Source of the DNA: Acaryochloris sp. CRU_2_0
GTDB taxonomy: Bacteria; Cyanobacteriota; Cyanobacteriia; Thermosynechococcales; Thermosynechococcaceae
Length of the DNA: 64,000 nt
NCBI GenBank assembly: GCA_012034865.1
Contig: JAAUOM010000002.1
Span: 53,908 to 117,907, forward strand
Reading direction: 5' to 3'
The position numbers were made by a program, and so were the translations under genes. Each line of letters begins with the position of its first letter. The stretch's first letter is position 1. Below the pieces are notes generated by a model. It was not told where the DNA came from. It saw nothing but the letters and a program-made list of their open reading frames with translations, and searched no databases. Of this stretch, positions 8,837 to 17,041 are shown one piece after another.

Positions 8837-9061
8837 TTCTTTCTACTTTATCCCAGAACACTCATAGATCCCAAATGGGTTCTATAGGGTAGCCCCCCTA
8901 TCCCCAATTCTGAGGAACTTGGAAATTCGGTTTACCTCAACATCAAGGGGCTAGGGATAGAAAATCATACCTTGAGTCAGCAATACCTAAAATCAAAGGA
9001 TTTAATTTCATTGTGGTACTCCTTGAGTGAATTATTGAAAAATCCGCTTGCTGAAAATGAC

Positions 9062-9493
9062 TTAGGAATTTTTCCGCTTTTCAGTCGCCTCACGAATACG
9101 AGCTTCCTGTTCTTGCAGTTCGGGCGTGAACGCTTCGCCAAAATCCTCTGCCTCAAATATCGGACGAATCTCAATCTCGGAGTCTCCCGGCATAGGGTTG
9201 GGGCAGCGTTTGACCCATTCAATGGCTGCTTCCATGGATTGCACTTGCCACAGCCAGAAGCCAGCTACCAACTCTTTCGTTTCTGTGAAAGGACCGTCAA
9301 TCGTAGTGCGATTTGCCCCTGAGAAGCGAACGCGCACCCCTTTTGAGCTAGGATGCAGTCCCTCACCAGCCAGCATAATTCCGGCATTCGCTAATTCTTC
9401 GTTATACTTTCCCATATCGGTCAGCAGTTGTTCGCTGGGCATTATACCCGCTTCAGAGTCTTTCGTTGCTTTGACAAAAACGATAACTTTCAT
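9062..9493 (-). CDS. YCII/DGPF-domain protein
   Basis: A 143-residue YCII-related protein: MKVIVFVKATKDSEAG at the start and the hallmark TIDGPFTETKELVAGFW in the middle. Such DGPF proteins have a ferredoxin-like dimer fold and are the regular genomic partners of ECF41/ECF42 sigma factors. The biochemical role is unknown. It follows a second DGPF gene after 45 bp on the same strand, and both lie downstream of the ECF gene and its predicted target promoter. The C-terminal 30 residues are charged and probably helical. Confidence 0.85.
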   Translation of the reverse strand: MKVIVFVKATKDSEAGIMPSEQLLTDMGKYNEELANAGIMLAGEGLHPSSKGVRVRFSGANRTTIDGPFTETKELVAGFWLWQVQSMEAAIEWVKRCPNPMPGDSEIEIRPIFEAEDFGEAFTPELQEQEARIREATEKRKNS

Positions 9494-9538
9494 GGTTAAA
9501 TCTCCTAATTGTTTATAGTTTTTCGGACACGCTGAATG

Positions 9539-9898
9539 CTATCCAGCATAGGCTTGCTCTTCTAATTCAATAATCGGGCGAATTTCGATTGTGCCTTTAT
9601 GAGCCGTCGGCAGCCGCCCAGCAATATTGATCGCTTCATTGAGATCGCGAGCATTGATTAGAAAATAACCACCTAGTTGTTCCCGTGTCTCAGCGAAGGG
9701 ACCATCTGTGACCAGTCGTTTACCGTTACGAATCCTGACGCTCGTAGCAGTGGCAACGGGCTGGAGCGGAGCCGCACCCAAATATTGACCATTGGCCTGG
9801 AGCTGGTGGGTGAGCTGTACGGACTCAGCATAGCAGTCTTCCCGCTCGCTTTCAGTCCAGGCATTTTCCTCGCTGTAAATGAGCAACATATATTTCAT
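9539..9898 (-). CDS. YCII/DGPF-domain protein
   Basis: A 119-residue DGPF protein with MKYMLLIYSEENAW at the start, the signature VTDGPFAETREQLGGYF and the ending GTIEIRPIIE. It is related to its downstream neighbour but clearly diverged, so the pair is probably an old duplication. GGAGGAAA precedes the ATG. The ATG overlaps the stop codon of a 41-codon ORF (ATGA), suggesting coupled translation. Confidence 0.88.
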   Translation of the reverse strand: MKYMLLIYSEENAWTESEREDCYAESVQLTHQLQANGQYLGAAPLQPVATATSVRIRNGKRLVTDGPFAETREQLGGYFLINARDLNEAINIAGRLPTAHKGTIEIRPIIELEEQAYAG

Positions 9899-10020
9899 GG
9901 GTTTCCTCCAAAATTTTTGCCGCGTTTCACAAATTTATGTACTGTAGGTGAGTTTCTGCCAAAGATGTATCTTTTAGAGCGCGATACAACTTTGCGGTGC
10001 CCTACGGTGCTGTTTGTCAT
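9895..10020 (-). CDS. Possible 41-aa basic leader peptide or small protein
   Basis: An ORF of 41 codons (begins MTNSTVGHRKVVSRSKRY), strongly basic. It has an excellent ribosome-binding site (AAAGGAG, 8 nt before the ATG), and its stop overlaps the ATG of the DGPF gene. It is the first ORF after the predicted ECF42 promoter. It could be a real small protein, a translational coupling leader, or the scar of a deleted gene whose ribosome-binding site survives. No homology is recognised. Confidence 0.35.
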   Translation of the reverse strand: MTNSTVGHRKVVSRSKRYIFGRNSPTVHKFVKRGKNFGGNP

Positions 10021-10098
10021 GATGATTTCTCCTTTGCTTACATCAGCCATCTCTACGGAATGGTCGAAATTTGCTCTGAGAGGTCTTCTAATTCAGTA

Positions 10099-10125
10099 GT
10101 CGTTTGGCGAAGCTGTAAATCGACA
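10099..10125 (-). promoter_or_regulatory. Predicted ECF42-dependent promoter
   Basis: Read on the minus strand, TGTCGA (10125-10120) and CGAC (10102-10099) are separated by 17 bp. The reported ECF42 consensus is TGTCGA at -35 and CGA/TC at -10. The site lies just after the sigma gene stop and upstream of the small ORF and the two DGPF genes, where a target promoter is expected. Confidence 0.55.
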
Positions 10126-10140
10126 GCGCAGATAATTTTT

Positions 10141-11394
10141 TTAGCCCAGTTCATCTAAACGTCTTTCTATGAAGCGACGCTCCGGTTCCTGCTTCACGAG
10201 TACTATTGCCCGTTGATAGGCGTCTCTAGCCTCAGGGATTCTGTCCAACCGTCGGCACAGATCAGCTCGGGCAGCATGGGCTAAATGGTAATCTGCCAAA
10301 TCCCCCCGCACCAAAATTGCATCTACAAGCTGCAGTCCTGCTACCGGACCATCGCGCATGGCAATGGCGATAGCTCGATTCAGTTCAATTACAGGCGAGG
10401 GATTAATTTGCAGGAGTACGTTATACCAGGCCACAATCTGAGTCCAGGCTGTCGTAGCAGGACTAGAGGCGGCAGTATGAATAGACGCGATCGCCGCTTG
10501 AATTGTATATATCCCAAATCGCCTTGAGGCAAGCACTTGTTGCACCAGCGCATTTCCTTCTGCAATTTGGTCTGGGTTCCACAGAGACCGATCTTGGTCT
10601 TCCAGCAGAATTAGATCGCCCGTAGGTGTGGTACGTGCGGTACGTCGTGATTCCTGCAGGAGCATCAGAGCTAGGAGTCCAATCACCTCTGGATCGGGCA
10701 ACAGTTCCATCAGCAACCGCCCCAGTCGGATGGCTTCGCTGGAGAGATCAGCCCGTGTTAGCGAATCCCCCGATGAGGCGGCATATCCTTCGTTAAATAC
10801 CAGATAGATGACTTGGAGAACATTATCTAACCGCTCCGGTAAATCGGCCTTAGATGGCACCTGATAGGGAATCCCCGCATTCCGAATCTTGGTCTTAGCC
10901 CGCACGATCCGCTGCGCCAGTGTAGGCACAGCAATCAAGAAGGCACTAGCAATTTCTTCGGTCGTAAGTCCGCACACTTCTCGTAGTGTCAATGCCACTT
11001 GCGCTTCAGGTGACAGTGCAGGATGGCAGCAGGTAAAGATCAATCGCAGGCGATCATCCTCAACATCCTCATCATCTTTTATCGCAGCATCACTCACATC
11101 AAGTCCCTGAAAAAGTTCTGCTAAAGATACATCAAATCGGGCTCGATGGCGGATGGTATCAATCGCTTTGAACCGACCAACTGAAACTAACCATGTTCTA
11201 GGATTGGCGGGTAGGCCATCACGGGACCATTGCACCACAGCCGCAGCAAAGGCTTCGTGCATTGCCTCTTCTGCCAGGTCAAAATCACCGAGCAAACGGA
11301 TTAGGGTAGCAAATATGCGGCGTGACTCGGAGCGATAAACCACATCCACTTGCTCCTGCATCTGATTGATTGTGTTCTCATTCATCAATTGCAT
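10141..11394 (-). CDS. ECF sigma factor, ECF42 type
   Basis: A 417-residue extracytoplasmic-function sigma factor. Region 2 (residues 20-90) has EEAMHEAFAAAVVQWSRDGLP and NPRTWL; region 4 (about 130-190) has LSPEAQVALTLREVCGLTTEEIASAF. The long C-terminal extension has features of ECF42 (NEGYAAS, DLSSEAIRLGRLL, LLALMLLQESRR, LEDQDRSLW) and is probably TPR-like. ECF42 factors lack a classical anti-sigma factor and are thought to be controlled through this extension. A TGTCGA also occurs about 60 bp upstream of the start (11456-11461), but its -10 match is poor. Confidence 0.9.
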   Translation of the reverse strand: MQLMNENTINQMQEQVDVVYRSESRRIFATLIRLLGDFDLAEEAMHEAFAAAVVQWSRDGLPANPRTWLVSVGRFKAIDTIRHRARFDVSLAELFQGLDVSDAAIKDDEDVEDDRLRLIFTCCHPALSPEAQVALTLREVCGLTTEEIASAFLIAVPTLAQRIVRAKTKIRNAGIPYQVPSKADLPERLDNVLQVIYLVFNEGYAASSGDSLTRADLSSEAIRLGRLLMELLPDPEVIGLLALMLLQESRRTARTTPTGDLILLEDQDRSLWNPDQIAEGNALVQQVLASRRFGIYTIQAAIASIHTAASSPATTAWTQIVAWYNVLLQINPSPVIELNRAIAIAMRDGPVAGLQLVDAILVRGDLADYHLAHAARADLCRRLDRIPEARDAYQRAIVLVKQEPERRFIERRLDELG

Positions 11395-11457
11395 TCTCTA
11401 TCTATATCAGTCATTTTATTGGAACAGTATCCAGACTCTCTTAACATCATTCAGCTC

Positions 11458-11506
11458 GACATTGCTCAGCCACACCACTGATTCCCTGGTGTGGCTGAGC
11501 AATGTC
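11458..11506. repeat. Perfect 20-bp inverted repeat, 9-nt loop
   Basis: GACATTGCTCAGCCACACCA at 11458-11477 is the exact reverse complement of 11487-11506. The resulting hairpin is very stable. It lies 64 bp upstream of the ECF sigma start and beside an IS630 remnant. No T-run follows on either strand. It may be an IS end, an operator or a transcript processing site. Confidence 0.8.
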
Positions 11507-11517
11507 ATTCTTTTGGC

Positions 11518-11748
11518 TCCCCCCCCTATTTCCCTCAACTCAATCCGTAGGGCTACGCCCCGCCAAAGGCGTATGAGCGGTTGTGGAAGTATCTCAAACA
11601 GTAGTTTGAGTGGAAATCTTTTGAGAGTTTTGAACATCTCAGGGGAAAGGCCGAATTCCTGATGGACGGTTTATCGGCTCAACTGAATTACTTCTTTGTG
11701 TGGATCGGAAGATTTAGACACAGTTTAATCAGGGGAATCTATCTCTAA
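11518..11748 (+). pseudogene. IS630-family transposase C-terminal remnant
   Basis: One frame reads PPYFPQLNP, then TAG, then AYERLWKYLKQ, another TAG, then SFEHLRGKAEF and AQLNYFFVWIG. The PQLNPIE...W..LK pattern is the end of the DDE domain of IS630/Tc1-type transposases. Two in-frame stops and a short foreign-looking insertion between NP and ER show that it is dead. The 5' two-thirds are missing. The end overlaps the 3' end of the next gene on the opposite strand. Confidence 0.7.
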
Positions 11749-12891
11749 CCAATCCGGCAGATCTTCGAGGTTTAATTTGTTATAGGTTGCTAGCGTTTCT
11801 CGGTCATGGATGGATAACAGACGTGGGGTTGTGGGTTGTTTGGGATCGGGTTGAGGCGTGTTAGCAGCAGTCAAGGGTACAGAAGAGACAGGCGCTGTGG
11901 GTGGGTTGTCAGGGACTGTGTTGAGTTGCTTTAAAGGTTGGATAGGTTGATTTTGACTCGCCTTGAGCGCATCTGTTGGGAGTGGCTGGTGCGTGGTACT
12001 GGTTTCTAGGTTGTTAGCTGTTAGGGGTTCAACGGCTTTCTGTCGGCCTGAGTGCAGGGCTTTCCTGGCTAAAGTACGTTGGGGCAAAATCACATTTTGG
12101 AACAAGAACTCAATCGTCTGGGATTTGAGCCAACCGCGAGAGACTAGAATTTCTCCAAACCGCATACCCGTTAATTCTTGATCGGAGAGAACGACATCTA
12201 CTTGAGCCGAGGAGAGTAAGCCAGCATCCAGGAGATAATCACCAATGCGCTTACTGTCAGGATAATGGGCGACCATTACCTTTTGGTGCATAGAATATTG
12301 TTGAGAGCGACCAGCCTCAGAGGGATGACCTTGCTTTTGGGTTTGGAGAGCGGGAGAAGGTTGTTCTACCTGTTGCAGCCAGAGCAGCATATCTAAAGGA
12401 TATAACTTCATCTCATAGCCTGAGGTTTGAATCGTTAAGGTGCCTTGTTCACAACTTAAATCTTGAATAGGGTACCAGATATCTCGATGGAAGATGAGCA
12501 ATCGCATGAATGATAGCGGCTTATCCGTTTTTTTATAGCTCCACCATGTTTGTAATAAATCTAAAGAATCCGTAAAGCGAATGTGATAATGATTTGGAAC
12601 TTCAACGGGTTCATATTCATAAAAACCAGCAATTTTTGAACGGCGAATGGGTAAGCATTTTTGCGCAATCATCGCTTCATGTAATTGTGGCCAAAAGCTA
12701 GATTTATAACGAATAGAGGTAAAGCGCTGTTCGCCTGCTAATTTAGCGGTTGCCACTAAACCTTCGGTTTTTGCTAACAGTTGCAAGGTATCGCTAATCG
12801 GCTCAATTCTGAGGTCTGAGTTGGAGAGTAATGTGGCACGACCCCCCAGAAAACTGAATACAAATGTTTGGAGGAGTTCGAGATCGTCCAT
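11725..12891 (-). CDS. Uncharacterised cyanobacterial-type protein, 388 aa
   Basis: Three parts are visible. Residues 1-180 are a globular region of unknown family (MDDLELLQTFVFSFLGG...). Residues about 215-275 form a small helical module (IGDYLLDAGLLSSAQVDVVL...GEILVSRGWLKSQTIEFL) of a kind often seen in cyanobacterial regulators and pilus-type ATPase N-termini. A Pro/Thr-rich linker leads to a short acidic tail (LEDLPDWLEIDSPD). There is no membrane segment. Function not assigned. Confidence 0.65.
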   Translation of the reverse strand: MDDLELLQTFVFSFLGGRATLLSNSDLRIEPISDTLQLLAKTEGLVATAKLAGEQRFTSIRYKSSFWPQLHEAMIAQKCLPIRRSKIAGFYEYEPVEVPNHYHIRFTDSLDLLQTWWSYKKTDKPLSFMRLLIFHRDIWYPIQDLSCEQGTLTIQTSGYEMKLYPLDMLLWLQQVEQPSPALQTQKQGHPSEAGRSQQYSMHQKVMVAHYPDSKRIGDYLLDAGLLSSAQVDVVLSDQELTGMRFGEILVSRGWLKSQTIEFLFQNVILPQRTLARKALHSGRQKAVEPLTANNLETSTTHQPLPTDALKASQNQPIQPLKQLNTVPDNPPTAPVSSVPLTAANTPQPDPKQPTTPRLLSIHDRETLATYNKLNLEDLPDWLEIDSPD

Positions 12892-12979
12892 AAAAAATAG
12901 GGGCTAAATTTTGGCTAAGACGGCAGGCTTGATCTCATCATAAGCCCTCGTTTACACCTGTCGCCACAGGGAAAGAACA

Positions 12980-14926
12980 TTAAGCTGATTGGGATTGAGT
13001 GGGGAGCCCTGTGGGGATGGAATCTATTAACTTGCGAGTATATTCTGCTTGCGGATGGTGGTAAATTTGGTCGGCTGCACCAATTTCTTCGAGTTTGCCG
13101 TGATTCATAACCATAATGCGATCGCTCATAAATTTGACCACGCTCAGATCATGGGAGATGAAAATATAGGTAAGATTAAATTCGCTTTGCAGTTCTTTGA
13201 GCAGGTTGAGAACTTGAGCCTGAACGGAGACATCTAGGGCAGAAACAGATTCATCACAAATCACAAATTGAGGGTTCAAGGCCAAGGCGCGGGCAATACA
13301 GATCCGCTGCCGCTGTCCTCCGGAAAATTCATGGGGATATCGCCGCATATCATCGGGGTTGAGGCCCACTCGTTCGAGGAGATAGGCGGCGCGATCGCGC
13401 GGATTGCCCCTCCCATTACCTTGAGCCAGACGATTGGTGATGCCGTCGGCAATCCGCATGGGTTCCATAATCGCGGCACCCACATTCATGCGCGGATCGA
13501 GGGAGCTATAGGGATCTTGAAAGATAATTTGCAGATTGTGCCGTAATGTCCGCAGGGGTTTGCCTCGCAGGGTGGTAATATCCCGCCCCGCAAACAGAAT
13601 GGTGCCACGAGTCGGTTTGATCAAGCGCACGAGGGTGCGGCCCAAGGTAGTTTTGCCACAACCAGATTCCCCCACCAGCCCCAGCGTTTCCCCTGGATAA
13701 ACCTCAAAGGAGACATCATTGACTGCTGTGACATAGCGAGCGGTTTTGCCAAACATACCTTTAACAGGGAAAAACACCTGCAAATTGTTGACCGTCAGTA
13801 AAGGTGCTTTTTGGGTCAACTCAGAGAGCCGCTGCTGCATGTGTTGTGCGGATATTTCTTCAGAAAAATCGGCTGGGTTCGTCGAGGTCGATTGAGGAGA
13901 GGGTGGTGAACTAGAGAGTTGATCTGCCACCAGAGCAGGAGAGTCACTGCTAACAGCGTTCATAAAATCAGCGATGGTGGGCAACCGTTTCAAGCGCTGC
14001 TGAGGGCGGGGGCGACAGGCTAACAAGCCACGCGTATAGGGATGTTGAGGATTCTCAAAGATCTGCTGCGCTGACCCTGTTTCTACAATCCGGCCTTGGT
14101 ACATGACGGCGACGGTATCGGCCAACTCGGCTATAATCCCTAAGTCATGGGTGACAAAAATAATCGACATTTTGCGCTGATCGCGCAGCTCCCGTAGCAA
14201 ATCCAAAATCGTTGCTTGCACCGTCACATCCAAGGCAGTGGTCGGCTCATCGGCAATCAGGATCGCAGGATTAGACGCAATGGCCATGGCGATCATCACC
14301 CGCTGAATCTGACCCCCAGAGAGTTGATGGGGATATCGATTTAGATAAGACTGCTTTTGGCGGTTAATTTGCTTCTGGATTTTAGGGTCTTGAATTTTCT
14401 TTTCAATTTCGGCGTCTGATGCTATTTGCGGGATCTCCACCATCGATCGATACAGCTCTCGATCGGGGGGGATGAGTTTTACCTCTTGCAAGAGTGCGAT
14501 CGCCCGTCGCCTTGCCTCAGCCACGGACACCTGTGTATGGAGTCTTAAGGCTTCGACAAGTTGGAATCCACAGGTATACACCGGATTCAAAGAACTCATG
14601 GGTTCTTGAAAAATCATTGAAATTTGACTACCCCGATAGGCTTGCATCGCACTGAGGGGCAATTTCAGCAAATCAATCCGCTGGCGGGCTTGTTCGGAGT
14701 GATCTTGGAACCATATTTCTCCTTGGGTAATGCGTCCCGGGGGGGTAGGCACCAACCGCATCACCGACAAAGCAGTCACCGACTTGCCTGAACCGGATTC
14801 CCCCACAATTCCCAAGGTTTGGCCTCGGGGCAAGGTGAAAGAGACCTGATCCACCGCCTGAACCCGTTGCCCCTCGGTTTGGAACTGTACGCTAAGATTA
14901 CGCACCTCAAGAATCGTATCCGTCAT
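12980..14926 (-). CDS. Peptide-type ABC transporter, two-cassette ATPase
   Basis: A 648-residue protein with two complete ABC cassettes. Cassette 1 has GESGSGKSV, the signature LSGGQIQRV and [13 protein letters not shown]. Cassette 2 has GESGCGKTT, the signature FSGGQRQRI and [13 protein letters not shown]. Each ends in an oligopeptide-type C-terminal region ([12 protein letters not shown] in the first). This DppD-DppF fusion layout matches YejF/GsiA-type importers of peptides or glutathione. In cassette 2 Walker B reads CDES instead of DEP. No permease or binding-protein gene is adjacent, so the partners lie elsewhere. Confidence 0.9.
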   Translation of the reverse strand: MTDTILEVRNLSVQFQTEGQRVQAVDQVSFTLPRGQTLGIVGESGSGKSVTALSVMRLVPTPPGRITQGEIWFQDHSEQARQRIDLLKLPLSAMQAYRGSQISMIFQEPMSSLNPVYTCGFQLVEALRLHTQVSVAEARRRAIALLQEVKLIPPDRELYRSMVEIPQIASDAEIEKKIQDPKIQKQINRQKQSYLNRYPHQLSGGQIQRVMIAMAIASNPAILIADEPTTALDVTVQATILDLLRELRDQRKMSIIFVTHDLGIIAELADTVAVMYQGRIVETGSAQQIFENPQHPYTRGLLACRPRPQQRLKRLPTIADFMNAVSSDSPALVADQLSSSPPSPQSTSTNPADFSEEISAQHMQQRLSELTQKAPLLTVNNLQVFFPVKGMFGKTARYVTAVNDVSFEVYPGETLGLVGESGCGKTTLGRTLVRLIKPTRGTILFAGRDITTLRGKPLRTLRHNLQIIFQDPYSSLDPRMNVGAAIMEPMRIADGITNRLAQGNGRGNPRDRAAYLLERVGLNPDDMRRYPHEFSGGQRQRICIARALALNPQFVICDESVSALDVSVQAQVLNLLKELQSEFNLTYIFISHDLSVVKFMSDRIMVMNHGKLEEIGAADQIYHHPQAEYTRKLIDSIPTGLPTQSQSA

Positions 14927-15146
14927 AGAGCCGTATTTCTAACGTTGGCACTGATTAACCGTGATTTTAGCAAGCAGATTGCCTCCTCTAACAATCTAGC
15001 TGGCCTGAATTCATTGCCCAGGTTTCCTACACTGAGGAATAGGGGAGGTCTAATCGCCAAGGATGTCTTCATCTTAAATTCCTGCTAACCTGATAAGGCA
15101 TTGGCTGTAGCATACATTGCATCTTATTTTAGGGAGAACAACACTC

Positions 15147-15374
15147 GTGGCACATACTATCGTTACTGATGTTTGCGAAGGCATTGCCGATTGCGTAGAT
15201 GCCTGTCCGGTCGCCTGTATTCATCAAGGTCCCGGTAAAAATGTGATCGGCACCGATTGGTATTGGATTGATTTTTCCACGTGTATTGATTGTGGTATTT
15301 GTCTGCAAGTCTGTCCTGTAGACGGAGCCATCTTGGCTGAAGAACGATCCGATTTGCAGAAAACACCTGCTTGA
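15147..15374 (+). CDS. Bacterial-type 2x[4Fe-4S] ferredoxin
   Basis: A 75-residue ferredoxin from a GTG start at 15147, giving MAHTIVTDVCEGIADCVDAC. AGGGAG lies upstream at about 15131. Cluster ligands appear as C-x4-C-x3-C (CEGIADCVDAC...C) and CIDCGICLQVCP. The first half follows the Azotobacter-type FdI pattern. It transfers electrons at low potential. The following ABC ATPase gene starts 18 bp later, so the two are likely cotranscribed, although no functional link is obvious. Confidence 0.88.
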   Translation: MAHTIVTDVCEGIADCVDACPVACIHQGPGKNVIGTDWYWIDFSTCIDCGICLQVCPVDGAILAEERSDLQKTPA

Positions 15375-15392
15375 GGTTACCAAGGATAGCCA

Positions 15393-16160
15393 ATGACCGA
15401 TCCTGTGACGCCAGCACCCAAGGCCGACTTACTGTTGCAAGTGGAGAATGTTTTTGCCGGTTATGTCCCTGGTTTAGATATTTTGCAGGGGATTAATCTC
15501 CAGCTCTTCGCTGGTGAAATTATTGCCATCATTGGTCCCAATGGGGCGGGCAAATCGACCTTGGCTAAGGCAATCTGTGGTTTGTTGTCTCCCCACACGG
15601 GTGAGATTCATTGGCGGGGTCAAAATATTGCGAACCGCAAGCCCAATCAGATTGTCACCCAGGGAATTTGTTATGTCCCTCAACTGGCCAATGTCTTTCG
15701 CTCCCTGACCGTGGAGGAAAATCTGGAAATGGGAGCCTTTATTCGTGAGATTCCTTTAGGGGATTTGAAGGCCAAAATCTTTAAGATGTTTCCCCGCCTC
15801 GCCGACCGCCGTCGTCAGCAAGCAGGCACCCTCTCCGGTGGAGAGCGCCAGATGTTAGCCATGGGCAAAGCTATGATGCTAGAGCCAGATCTGTTGATTT
15901 TAGATGAGCCATCAGCCGCCCTCTCCCCCAAATTGGTGGATGATATTTTTACCAAAATTCAAGAAATCAATATTCAAGGAACGGCCATCATTTTGGTAGA
16001 GCAAAATGCCCGCAAAGCATTAGCTATGTCTGATCGCGGGTATGTGCTGGATTCAGGCCGCGATCGCTATGAAGGGTCAGGTTCTCAATTGCTAGATGAT
16101 CCTAAAATTGCGGCTCTTTATCTAGGGGGTCATGTGTCTGAAGCCAGCCAGCAGCAGTAG
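15393..16160 (+). CDS. ABC ATPase, LivF/branched-chain amino acid type
   Basis: A single-cassette 255-residue ATPase: Walker A GPNGAGKST, Q-loop near YVPQLANVF, signature LSGGERQML, Walker B LLILDEPSAALSP and the switch His replaced in the LVEQNA motif typical of LivF. It fits amino acid or urea importers of the HAAT family. The permease and the binding protein are not nearby. The stop is 15 bp from the convergent thioredoxin-fold gene. Confidence 0.85.
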   Translation: MTDPVTPAPKADLLLQVENVFAGYVPGLDILQGINLQLFAGEIIAIIGPNGAGKSTLAKAICGLLSPHTGEIHWRGQNIANRKPNQIVTQGICYVPQLANVFRSLTVEENLEMGAFIREIPLGDLKAKIFKMFPRLADRRRQQAGTLSGGERQMLAMGKAMMLEPDLLILDEPSAALSPKLVDDIFTKIQEINIQGTAIILVEQNARKALAMSDRGYVLDSGRDRYEGSGSQLLDDPKIAALYLGGHVSEASQQQ

Positions 16161-16175
16161 AGAACCAATTGATTC

Positions 16176-16823
16176 CTAGTTAGGAGTCTCTTGCTTCTGT
16201 TCTTGGAAAATCCTCAGTGCTTCGCCAAAGAAGGTTTGATCAGCAGAAGGAGAAGGCGAGAACAAGGGTTTGTCTAACACCACCGGTTCAGTTCTCGGTT
16301 CTAACCCTAAAAGAGGCCTAATTGGCTCATCTAATTCAGAGAAACTCATTTTGCCCACATGGTCGAGAACCACTTGCCCGGTGGTATCTACCAAAACAAA
16401 GTGGGGAACATACTGACCGTTATAGTAATGACGCGCATCGGTGGTCTCGTAACTGCGCTGCCTGTCAATTGCATCCACCATCATGGGCATGAAATTGATT
16501 TCCTTTTTGTACTGAGCCTGAAGCTGAGTCAAGACTATGGCATTTTGCTTACACTCTTGACTATCATCAGCATAAAACATCAGCAATGTGGGGATGTGCT
16601 TCTGAATGGCGGTGACCAAATTCACCTTAGGAGGGATCAAGCCAGCATTACTGGCGTAGAGGATAAAAATATTGCCATCATACTGGTCGTCCTTAATGCC
16701 TGCGATCGCACTCTGAGACTGCCAAGCCCCATAACTATACAGACAAACCATAATCAGCCACACACTTACAAACCGTTGCCAAATCCGACGCCAATTGAGA
16801 CGACCCTTTAAGCTAAATATCAT
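16176..16823 (-). CDS. Membrane-anchored thioredoxin-fold protein, PSI-accumulation-factor type
   Basis: A 215-residue protein with an N-terminal anchor (about residues 16-42) followed by a thioredoxin-like domain. Where thioredoxins have CxxC it reads FYADDSQECKQNA, so only one Cys is left and redox disulfide exchange is unlikely. The sequence pattern (DDQYDGNIFILYASNAGLIPPKV) resembles the cyanobacterial thylakoid thioredoxin-like protein linked to photosystem I accumulation (Slr1796 type). That assignment is from memory and needs a search. It would act at the thylakoid membrane. Confidence 0.65.
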   Translation of the reverse strand: MIFSLKGRLNWRRIWQRFVSVWLIMVCLYSYGAWQSQSAIAGIKDDQYDGNIFILYASNAGLIPPKVNLVTAIQKHIPTLLMFYADDSQECKQNAIVLTQLQAQYKKEINFMPMMVDAIDRQRSYETTDARHYYNGQYVPHFVLVDTTGQVVLDHVGKMSFSELDEPIRPLLGLEPRTEPVVLDKPLFSPSPSADQTFFGEALRIFQEQKQETPN

Positions 16824-17041
16824 CCTCTAAACCCCTTGTCCTGAAAATAGATCCACCCCGCCAGATCAGCACAATATCATCGTTTTCAATTCAACCCTAA
16901 CGTACTTTTAAAAAATAACGCAGGAAGTTTTATCAGCCCGCCAAGATCACTCAGGCTCTCTAGACCGACCTGGAGGAATTGACGGGCAAGGCTTAGGGAG
17001 CTGGCATCATCCTCAATAGGGAATCAGATTGCTTATTAATC

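Noticed and set aside
8836..8970. Terminal inverted repeat of the IS5-type element
   Set aside because: No counterpart was found near 8300-8380; the AT-rich stretch gave no convincing match.
8383..11748. Composite transposon formed by the two IS remnants
   Set aside because: The remnants belong to different IS families and are decayed; no matching ends or target duplication were found, so only horizontal origin, not a transposon, is proposed.
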